Shown here: piece by piece, positions 6,071-12,521 of the stretch
Position numbering within the stretch: the stretch's first letter is position 1
Layout: each line of letters starts with the position of its first letter
Source of the DNA: an uncultured Lachnospiraceae bacterium
GTDB lineage: Bacteria; Bacillota_A; Clostridia; Lachnospirales; Lachnospiraceae
Direction: 5' to 3'
Length of the DNA stretch: 12,521 nt
Assembly: GCA_949957035.1 (NCBI GenBank)
Contig: CATLIP010000048.1
Location: 1 to 12,521, forward strand
Translations under genes and position numbers: made by a program
The notes under the pieces: model-generated
What the model was told of the DNA's origin: nothing
The model's database searches: none
Seen by the model: only the letters and a program-made list of their open reading frames with translations

Positions 6071-6807
6071 GCCTGTTCCTCCTCACCTTTCCTGTCTTGT
6101 ACGGACTTTATTTCAGAAATTCCTCCTTCATGTCTGACATTGCCATGCACCTCCGTCGGCGCCATATCCATTGTCTTACAATCCGAGCGTTCATGCCATG
6201 TATATTTGTTCTCCTTCATCCATGCCTTCACTTCTTCTTTCGTACATCCTCTTTGCTCCGCCAGTTTCTCACAAGCCTGGTCAAAATTTCCCCCTTTTCC
6301 ATATCTGTTTTCCGAGAAATTATCAATCTCAACCGTTCCTTTGGAAACTTGGGAAAAATCAGGCTCTCCATCCCTGAACGCAACGCCGTCGATTCCGTAT
6401 TTATCAAGTATTTGTTTCCATGTCAGGCCATCCGGATTTGTCTTCGGATTTTTCGGTATTTCCTCTAACCGGGGATACCATGTGGAATTTCCTCTCAAGC
6501 CGTCCCATGTACCTCCATGTCCGTCAATCGGACATCCGGATACATTTTCCATATGATCTATTTCCTCTATGAGGCCATCCTCGTCCAACAATTCGAATAA
6601 TTGTTCAAATTTTTTTTCACGTTCCCGGTCGTCAAGCTTTGAATCATTAAGTTCAGATAAGGTTTTATCAAATTCGGCGGACTCATCAAACTCATCCCCC
6701 ATAATCTTATCATATTTATCCAAGGCTCTCTGGCTAAAGTTCAGCTCCCCGGCTCCTTTTACTTCGGAAACTTCTGACAGCTTACCTGTCCCATGCCCAA
6801 ACTCCAT
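6067..6807 (-). CDS. Probable HNH/WHH-type nuclease toxin
   Basis: This 246-residue protein has a C-terminal third resembling the WHH-type HNH/ENDO VII nuclease domains of polymorphic toxins. Visible parts are PDFSQVS (149-155) with VEIDNFSENR (159-168); NFDQACEKLAEQRG (174-187); then YTWHERSDCKTMDMAP (202-217) and VHGNVRHEGGISE (220-232). Candidate catalytic or metal residues are His205, His221 and His226. The usual W-H-H reads W-H-E (204-206). Residues 1-90 are helical and acidic, and 91-140 carry a G/W/P-rich GCPIDGHGGTWDGLRGN segment. There is no signal peptide, LXG, WXG100, RHS or PAAR region, so the toxin either acts inside the cell or needs the upstream ATPase or other machinery to leave. 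AGGGG lies 9 nt before the ATG, which is 14 nt after the ATPase stop. Confidence 0.7.
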   Translation of the reverse strand: MEFGHGTGKLSEVSEVKGAGELNFSQRALDKYDKIMGDEFDESAEFDKTLSELNDSKLDDREREKKFEQLFELLDEDGLIEEIDHMENVSGCPIDGHGGTWDGLRGNSTWYPRLEEIPKNPKTNPDGLTWKQILDKYGIDGVAFRDGEPDFSQVSKGTVEIDNFSENRYGKGGNFDQACEKLAEQRGCTKEEVKAWMKENKYTWHERSDCKTMDMAPTEVHGNVRHEGGISEIKSVQDRKGEEEQA

Positions 6808-6821
6808 CTCTCACAGCCCCT

Positions 6822-9800
6822 TTATATATAATCCATAAGTCTCTCAAAAATCTGCCTCGATTCCGTATCCCCTTCAAGCTCAGCCTTCTCCTTCGTAAGC
6901 AGCGCCATTACCTTCTGCTGGTCCCGCTCACTCAAAAGTGTGATAGACGGCTCCAGTATTTCTCTCATGGAAGGGTACCAGCGATTCATATCTTTTTCCT
7001 GATTCTTTGCCAATCCGAACGCAGCCTCCGAATTAAAGAGGCAGTATACCACTTGTCCTCTGAGTCTTAGAACCTCGTCCTTTGCCGTTGCTTTCGTATA
7101 TTTCATGAAGGAAATCTTTGCTTCTGACGGGATCGCCAGTTTATAAACATCATTCACAAGCTCTGTGATATATTTATCATCCAGCTCATCCCTCTTCTGT
7201 ACCGGAAGCAGCAAAAACTCCAAAACTCTTTTCTTATCAGCTTCTTCCCGGTTCCCGGCCGTATAATGAAATCTCGGCACATCTTTAAAATCGGTATCTA
7301 TGCTGCAAAGTACCGGTTCTAACCAGTTATTCTGATATACCGCCGCTACAAATGTCTTAAGCCTGGACAATTCAATAATCTGCTCGTCATTCAAGCCTGC
7401 CGCTCTGCCGACGCACTCTCTGTCGCCCAAATCCGGCAGACCGAATATGAGCTTTGTATTGGTATTGCGGATTACCGACATATCCATAAGTCCCGGCGCC
7501 TGATCTGCAATGATAAATCCCTCGCCGTATGTACGCATTTCGGCAATGGAATTTGCCAGCATCTCTACTGATTTTCCCACTACATTCGCTTCGCTGCCGA
7601 CCTGTTCCGTTGAAGTACGCTTTAGGATATTATGCGCCTCTTCCAAAACAGTCACATGCTTAAGGGGTTCATTTCCATGACCGGCGTTCGCCATACGGCG
7701 CTCCTGGAGTTTCATTACTAGCAGCCCCATGATCAACGCTTTCGTCTCACTTGAGCCTGTCCTGCTCAAGTCTACAATAACATTCTGGTCAAATAATTCC
7801 TCCGCCGGCAATTCATTTGCAGTAAATATCTGACCGTAGAGGCCGTTTGTTAAAGACTTAAGTCTGGTGCAAAGCGCGCCTTTATAATCACCCTTACTGT
7901 CGGCGGAATATGCCGATTCATCCATCACTGCATAGATTTGCCTAAAAACATCCAAAAAGGAAGGGAATAAGGGCTTGCCTTGCCCATCCTGATACCGACA
8001 TTCTGATGTTTCCAGATTCCACCCGGAAACAACGTACGCTCTCTCCACAGAATCCTTCAATACCGCAGGCATTGCCGCATACATGGGCCAGCATACATTA
8101 AATATCTCAATCAGCCTGTCGATATGCTCTAACACATGAATATCCTCCGGGAAACTGAAAGGATTGATTCTAAGCAGCGGCGTCTTTTTATAGTTCGTAC
8201 CGTACACTCTGACGCCAGGATAGCTGCCGAATCTGTCCTTATACTCTCCCTTGGCCGGCTCGATTACCATAAATTTGACCTTATGCCCTATCAGTTTATC
8301 AAGGATAGAGTAGATTGCCGTTGATTTTCCTTTTCCTGTGGAGCCTGTAATAAACGTATGCATAGCAAGGCTCTCAATGTCTATCTTAACCTTCTGTTCC
8401 CTGCCGCTCTCACCCTCGTTATGTCCCATATGATAAAGGCTGCCTAATTCCAGGGTATTCTCTGTCCCCTCCATCACATTGCGCCCAAATGGAGCCATGG
8501 GAATCACCGTAATGCCTGACACCGACTTCTTCGGAAGGCCAATCTGTATGGCAATCTCATTGCCGCTTACCATGGATGCCGGCGTCACTATGATCTTGTC
8601 TTTCCTGCTCTGTAAAAATCTGGGATGAACCAAAGCGCCCATATATTTCCCTAAAATTCTTGTCTCGTCCGGCTTGTACCATGTATTGATGTGGGACGCC
8701 TGAACGCTGGAATTTTGGCCTCTCATTAAGGCATTATAGTTGCTTGCCACCGTAAGCGCCGTCTCTCTGTTATCTGCTATCACATATGCGGCGCAGTCAA
8801 AGGCTCCGAAGCTCTCACACTCGTCCAATCTCGCCAAATGACTGTCAATCTTGTCGAGAAGCGACTTTACAGAGCGGTTCTCATAAGTCATCTGCAGGCT
8901 CTTGCCCGCCGTCTTGGAGGAAGAGGTCGTATCCGTTACTGAATTGTTACGTTGTCTTAACCTTGCAGTCCCGTCCGTCTTTCCTTCTGTATTCGAAAGG
9001 CTGCTGTTTACTCCCGCGTTAAATCCAACGTTTGCAGTCAATATTCCAAAGGGAAGCCCGCCTGACAATCCAACGCTTCCTCCATAGGATTTTCCCTTGG
9101 ACCTTGTCCTGCTCTGGGTCATGGAAATGCTCTTTGAGATTCCCTCAGAGATTCCTTCTGTCCTGGCCTTTGACAGAGATACCGTATCGCTCTCGTTGAT
9201 TGTCACCGTACTTCTTGCAAATGTTACAAGCTGTGTATGAAGCAGTTCATACCCCTGCTTGATAATCTGAATTTCAGAGGATTCAACAGGGTCCGCAAGC
9301 ATGACTATGGTATACTTCTGATCTTTCAGGGAATCCGCCAGATTCTCAATCCCCTGCACGTAGCCTTTCATACTCTTTTCATCCTCGTCACGCAGTGCGA
9401 CAATTCCGGAAACAGAAGAATAACAGCTGCCTTCCCTTGAAAGGGTGGTTTTTTTGAATGCCTCCACTTCTGCCTCTGACATTTCCTCCAACTCAGAGCC
9501 GACCAGATTACCAAGAAGCGCTCCCTTGAAAGCCGCCGCGTCTGCCGCCCGCCGTTTCACATCCGCTTCTCTCCTGTCTCTGGCATTTTTTGAGAGAATC
9601 CCGAAATAAAAATCTATCCTATATCCGTCGCTTTTGATTATGGTGGCGATACTGCACTCAATGGACGACGCTACATTTACAATTGTAGTCAGCTTATTCA
9701 GGAAATTTTCTTCGCTGTTCATAACAAGCTTAGACAGCTTATAGAACTTTCCGCATCCGGCAATATCAATATCTATGTCCTCCTCCGAAGGATTCATGAT

Positions 9801-9917
9801 TTCATACCTTTCTAATTTTTCCAGATAATCCTTCGTTATAATTGCAGCCGCATTATTTATTGAGCCGCTCAATTCATCATTCATTCTTTTCTCTGTGGCT
9901 TTTACTTCATTCGGCAT
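6822..9917 (-). CDS. Large HerA/FtsK-like ATPase with Ser/Gly/Thr-rich insert
   Basis: This is a 1031-residue protein. The N-terminal region (1-235) has a mixed fold of unknown type with an Ala/Arg-rich helix at 112-135. A low-complexity Ser/Gly/Thr segment (about 240-345) contains a hydrophobic glycine-rich core, GGSVGLSGGLPFGILTANVG (279-298). VIPMAPFGRNV (471-481) leads into the P-loop ATPase. Walker A is GSTGKGKST (525-533, Lys531). Walker B is VTVLEEAH (755-762), with Glu-Glu replacing Asp-Glu. The HerA/FtsK-like sensor segment is MRTYGEGFIIADQAPGLM (794-811). The C-terminal 140 residues (890-1031) are helical. Such ATPases form hexamers that move DNA or protein. There is no transmembrane anchor. 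The position between a dynamin GTPase and a nuclease toxin, all tightly spaced, suggests it powers the system. GGGGGGAT lies upstream of the ATG, which is 21 nt after the GTPase stop. Confidence 0.85.
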   Translation of the reverse strand: MPNEVKATEKRMNDELSGSINNAAAIITKDYLEKLERYEIMNPSEEDIDIDIAGCGKFYKLSKLVMNSEENFLNKLTTIVNVASSIECSIATIIKSDGYRIDFYFGILSKNARDRREADVKRRAADAAAFKGALLGNLVGSELEEMSEAEVEAFKKTTLSREGSCYSSVSGIVALRDEDEKSMKGYVQGIENLADSLKDQKYTIVMLADPVESSEIQIIKQGYELLHTQLVTFARSTVTINESDTVSLSKARTEGISEGISKSISMTQSRTRSKGKSYGGSVGLSGGLPFGILTANVGFNAGVNSSLSNTEGKTDGTARLRQRNNSVTDTTSSSKTAGKSLQMTYENRSVKSLLDKIDSHLARLDECESFGAFDCAAYVIADNRETALTVASNYNALMRGQNSSVQASHINTWYKPDETRILGKYMGALVHPRFLQSRKDKIIVTPASMVSGNEIAIQIGLPKKSVSGITVIPMAPFGRNVMEGTENTLELGSLYHMGHNEGESGREQKVKIDIESLAMHTFITGSTGKGKSTAIYSILDKLIGHKVKFMVIEPAKGEYKDRFGSYPGVRVYGTNYKKTPLLRINPFSFPEDIHVLEHIDRLIEIFNVCWPMYAAMPAVLKDSVERAYVVSGWNLETSECRYQDGQGKPLFPSFLDVFRQIYAVMDESAYSADSKGDYKGALCTRLKSLTNGLYGQIFTANELPAEELFDQNVIVDLSRTGSSETKALIMGLLVMKLQERRMANAGHGNEPLKHVTVLEEAHNILKRTSTEQVGSEANVVGKSVEMLANSIAEMRTYGEGFIIADQAPGLMDMSVIRNTNTKLIFGLPDLGDRECVGRAAGLNDEQIIELSRLKTFVAAVYQNNWLEPVLCSIDTDFKDVPRFHYTAGNREEADKKRVLEFLLLPVQKRDELDDKYITELVNDVYKLAIPSEAKISFMKYTKATAKDEVLRLRGQVVYCLFNSEAAFGLAKNQEKDMNRWYPSMREILEPSITLLSERDQQKVMALLTKEKAELEGDTESRQIFERLMDYI

Positions 9918-9938
9918 ATGATATCCCCCCTTTCACCG

Positions 9939-12074
9939 CTATATTCTTGCCAGCTCCTTCTGCAAAACAGCGGCATACTCTTTGTAATCAGCAATCTCTT
10001 TTTCTTTATTTTCACACTGGTTAAGCAGCAATTCAAACTCGCCGGAAATATTGACAAGCAGGCTGTCCTCTACTTTATCCTCAAGCTCCTCCATTTCTTT
10101 GCGGAAACTTTGCACCGTAGTTTCAAGCCTTGTACAAAGGGCGCCGCATATCCTGGAGACGGCTTTCGACAACATGCTTACAAGGTCGTTCTTTTCTTCC
10201 GCCGCCGTCAGTTCTCCGGTAAATTTACCTGCGATGCCGTCTACGGCGTCTGAGATATCTATGTGAAACACAGGAAATTCGATGCTGCTTACCGTCTCCT
10301 CTACCATAATCCGAAACAGGGAGGAATCGTATCTTTCGCTTCCCATGTCAAAATTATTGACTACCACGTTGAGCAGCTTTCTCTTAAGCTCTTTTAGCTG
10401 TAACGCCTCGCTAAATACCTTCTCTACCTGATTAGACGCGTCTATGGCATACTTTTTCAGATTCTCGATGGCGTCTGCCGCCATATAATAAGAATACTGC
10501 TCTTCATAGTGGTATACATGGGTTTTCTTCCAGAACAAAAATCCTGTAGTATATGTTCCTGTTCTCGTAACGCTTCCCGTTCTTTCCCTGACGCTTAAGT
10601 ATTCTTTGCTTTCTTCACGTATTTCTCTGATTCCCGCTGCTTTTTCTGATTGCAGCTTTGCCTTTAATTCTCCGAAAACAGCCGCAACGTCGGCTTTAAT
10701 ATTTCCCATCTGACTCTCTACAATCTTCTTCTGCTCTAGAAGCTGCTCCCGGTCGTTTCTTTCCAGAACCTGCACCCGCTTATTTGTTTTTTCCTGATAA
10801 GATAATAATAAATTCTTCAATTCTTCCCTAGCGTTGGGAATGAAGCTCTTGGCTTTCGCCTCCAAAATGTGTTCTTTTTCTAGGACTACCTCTTCGAACA
10901 GAGTCTTTACCTCATCAAAGTTGCCCAGTAACCTCAAATCCGAATCTATGTTGTCAGAGAATTGCCGCAGCGCAGAATAGATGTTCTTTTCTTCAGACGT
11001 ATACTCGGATTCTTCCTTTCCTGTCATATTATAGGCCAGCGAAGATACCATAACCGGTTTGGAACATTGTCTGATTACCTCTATGAGTTCCGGCGAGCTT
11101 CCCCGAAGCTCCAAATCTTGCACAAATTCTTTTACCTTGCTCTCAGCGCGTTTCTTTAGTTTCTTTCTTATAATCTTGCATGCTTTGGGGATATTATCCG
11201 CAGTATTCTCATCCTCTCCGAAAATATCCTCCTCGTCCTGTACCCTGAGAATATCTCTGATTCCGGAATCATATTTGCTTGCAATCAGTACCAGTCTTTT
11301 TACCCCCTTTTGGGGAAGCTGGCTGGATAACAGAATCCAGTCGCTCTTATCTAAAAAACTCCCGGACTGGCTTAAGAAAAATACCACGTCGCATACTTCC
11401 ATAAACTCCTTGGTCCGGATTGTTCTGGATGCAATGGGGTCGTTTAAACCGGGAGTATCGACTATAGACAGTCCCTTAAATTCTTCTTTGTTGAGATACA
11501 GCGTTACCGCCTTTACAATAGGCGTAAATCTGCCGTCTTCACCTACATAGTCGTTCAGGCTTAAGAGCAACTCCTCGTAGGAATCAAATTCAGTCTGCTC
11601 ATATCCTTTTTCCAGATATTCCTGCGGGACTATTCCGTTTCGCTTCACCATCTCTACGATTTCACGTGCCGATGTGTAAATCTCGTCGTCAAGATTCACT
11701 GCCGCGTTCTCCTCTAAAACCTCCCATTCTTCTAAAGAATAGTATTCTATGTGGATGATATTTTTCTCGGAATACTCCATCTTTGTAAGCGTCGCCGTCT
11801 TTGGCGTGGACGCCTTTGGCAGAATCTCTTTACCTTCAAAGAGCAGGGTGTTGAGGAAAGACGACTTTCCCGCTTTTACCTGTCCGACTACGCCGATATT
11901 GAGCCTGCGATCCTCCCGGTAGAAATCTTCAGTCTTAATTTTAAAGTTAGAAATCAGCTTGTTTAAGCCTCGGATGTCCTCGTCCTTCGCGTAGTCGGTG
12001 ATGTCTCCAACGATTGTGTTTACGCTGTCTATATATGTTTGAAATTCTTTATTTTCTTCCGTAAAAATAGCCAT
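9939..12074 (-). CDS. Dynamin-family large GTPase
   Basis: This is a 711-residue protein. The GTPase domain follows a helical lead-in (1-58): G1 GQVKAGKS (64-71), G2 threonine in STPKTATLT (89-97), G3 DTPGLNDP (206-213), G4 SKYD (266-269) in place of N/TKxD, and a possible G5 at SSL (344-346). Residues about 390-500 and 530-711 are long amphipathic helices forming a stalk or bundle. Between them, residues 499-530 carry an aromatic, basic loop (TYTTGFLFWKKTHVYHY) that could be the membrane-binding paddle. There is no transmembrane helix. Bacterial dynamins bind and remodel membrane in a GTP-dependent way, and relatives such as LeoA have been tied to toxin export and to phage defence. GGAGGA precedes the ATG. 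It is 17 nt after the small upstream gene and 21 nt before the ATPase. Confidence 0.9.
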   Translation of the reverse strand: MAIFTEENKEFQTYIDSVNTIVGDITDYAKDEDIRGLNKLISNFKIKTEDFYREDRRLNIGVVGQVKAGKSSFLNTLLFEGKEILPKASTPKTATLTKMEYSEKNIIHIEYYSLEEWEVLEENAAVNLDDEIYTSAREIVEMVKRNGIVPQEYLEKGYEQTEFDSYEELLLSLNDYVGEDGRFTPIVKAVTLYLNKEEFKGLSIVDTPGLNDPIASRTIRTKEFMEVCDVVFFLSQSGSFLDKSDWILLSSQLPQKGVKRLVLIASKYDSGIRDILRVQDEEDIFGEDENTADNIPKACKIIRKKLKKRAESKVKEFVQDLELRGSSPELIEVIRQCSKPVMVSSLAYNMTGKEESEYTSEEKNIYSALRQFSDNIDSDLRLLGNFDEVKTLFEEVVLEKEHILEAKAKSFIPNAREELKNLLLSYQEKTNKRVQVLERNDREQLLEQKKIVESQMGNIKADVAAVFGELKAKLQSEKAAGIREIREESKEYLSVRERTGSVTRTGTYTTGFLFWKKTHVYHYEEQYSYYMAADAIENLKKYAIDASNQVEKVFSEALQLKELKRKLLNVVVNNFDMGSERYDSSLFRIMVEETVSSIEFPVFHIDISDAVDGIAGKFTGELTAAEEKNDLVSMLSKAVSRICGALCTRLETTVQSFRKEMEELEDKVEDSLLVNISGEFELLLNQCENKEKEIADYKEYAAVLQKELARI

Positions 12075-12091
12075 TTTCTGTCCTCCTTTGT

Positions 12092-12502
12092 CTATTTACA
12101 ACCATTCCTGTACCATTTACAGAAATCTTCATATTCATCGAAATACGAGACTACATATACTGATAGATATTCATCCATCTTTTCTGCAACTTTGCTATTA
12201 ATCTTATCTTTGATAAGGAAAACTATACCGTCGCATGGTGCTATGAGAGTTTTCTCCTTTTTATCATATAAAGAATCATCCTCTTTGCGCATAAACATAG
12301 AGAATGTAATAACCGCTGTCTCAGACGTCTTTTTTACTTTTTCTGTATAAACACATAAAATATCACCCTTTTTAACAACACTTCCTGCTTTTAAACGTTT
12401 TGTTATCTCGCAAGGATGCCGCTCTTTTGTCCAAATGTCCGAGTTTCCATTCAGAATTGCCATCGTCCGTTCGTCATTCGTTCCGACAAATTCAAATTTC
12501 AA
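12092..12502 (-). CDS. Small protein with barrel-sandwich (biotinyl/lipoyl-like) signature
   Basis: This 136-residue soluble protein is not assigned to a named family. The spaced motifs GSVVKKGDILC (40-50) and IAPCDGIVFL (87-96) match the usual pattern of barrel-sandwich hybrid domains (V..G..V.KGD.L and I.AP.DG.V) seen in biotinyl/lipoyl carriers and HlyD-like adaptors. The modified-lysine MKM-type hairpin is absent, so it would be a structural or adaptor version. The C-terminus (110-136) is helical and aromatic. I read the start as TTG at 12502, with GGAAGGA 8 nt upstream. The frame stays open to the window edge, so a longer N-terminus is possible. It is the first visible gene of the operon, 17 nt before the dynamin gene. 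The operon promoter lies outside the window. Confidence 0.6.
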   Translation of the reverse strand: MKFEFVGTNDERTMAILNGNSDIWTKERHPCEITKRLKAGSVVKKGDILCVYTEKVKKTSETAVITFSMFMRKEDDSLYDKKEKTLIAPCDGIVFLIKDKINSKVAEKMDEYLSVYVVSYFDEYEDFCKWYRNGCK

Positions 12503-12521
12503 TGTACATATCCTTCCGCAC

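Noticed and set aside
6140..6556. Long open frames on the + strand opposite the nuclease gene
   Set aside because: They are antisense to a well-supported gene, Ser/Phe/Pro/Cys-rich as reverse frames of Glu/Asp/Lys-rich proteins tend to be, and have no ribosome sites.
7858..10146. Shared heptapeptide GALCTRL in the ATPase (680-686) and the dynamin (644-650)
   Set aside because: Seven residues in two long helical proteins with different surrounding sequence; most likely coincidence rather than a shared domain.

Overview
The window looks like chromosomal DNA of a gut-type Clostridium relative, probably Lachnospiraceae. This is inferred from the moderate-to-low G+C content, strong GGAGG-type ribosome binding sites, a clostridial-type OGG1-like 8-oxoguanine glycosylase, a zinc-ribbon/YARHG membrane protein and a small XRE regulator of a kind common in that family. 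No RNA gene, CRISPR array or insertion sequence was seen, and no stretch over 300 bases lacks a gene.

Region 1 (1-1120, + strand): a 78-residue XRE-type repressor-like protein, then a separately promoted 180-residue coiled-coil protein built from alternating 7- and 11-residue repeats, closed by a hairpin terminator. Region 2 (1184-3495, - strand, read right to left): a probable four-gene operon of a membrane-anchored monofunctional peptidoglycan glycosyltransferase, an OGG1-type 8-oxoguanine DNA glycosylase, a small CxxC protein and a free methionine-(R)-sulfoxide reductase. Two of the four repair oxidative damage, one in DNA and one in free methionine. Region 3 (3615-5403, - strand): two tandem zinc-ribbon proteins. 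The upstream one is broken by a one-base frameshift just ahead of its membrane segment. The downstream one is a two-span membrane protein with a YARHG domain.

Region 4 (5639-12502, - strand) is the most interesting. It is a tightly packed five-gene unit: a small protein with a barrel-sandwich (biotinyl/lipoyl-like) signature, a dynamin-family GTPase, a 1031-residue HerA/FtsK-like ATPase with a Ser/Gly/Thr-rich insert, a probable HNH/WHH-type toxin nuclease and a probable immunity protein. Gaps are 17, 21 and 14 nt, then a 4-bp stop/start overlap between the last two, and a large perfect hairpin follows the last gene. The layout suggests a membrane-remodelling GTPase plus a pumping or translocating ATPase carrying a toxin-immunity cassette at the 3' end. 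Two readings fit: an unrecognised toxin delivery or handling machine, or a HerA-plus-nuclease type defence system. The family calls rest on visible motifs. The system-level function is inference.
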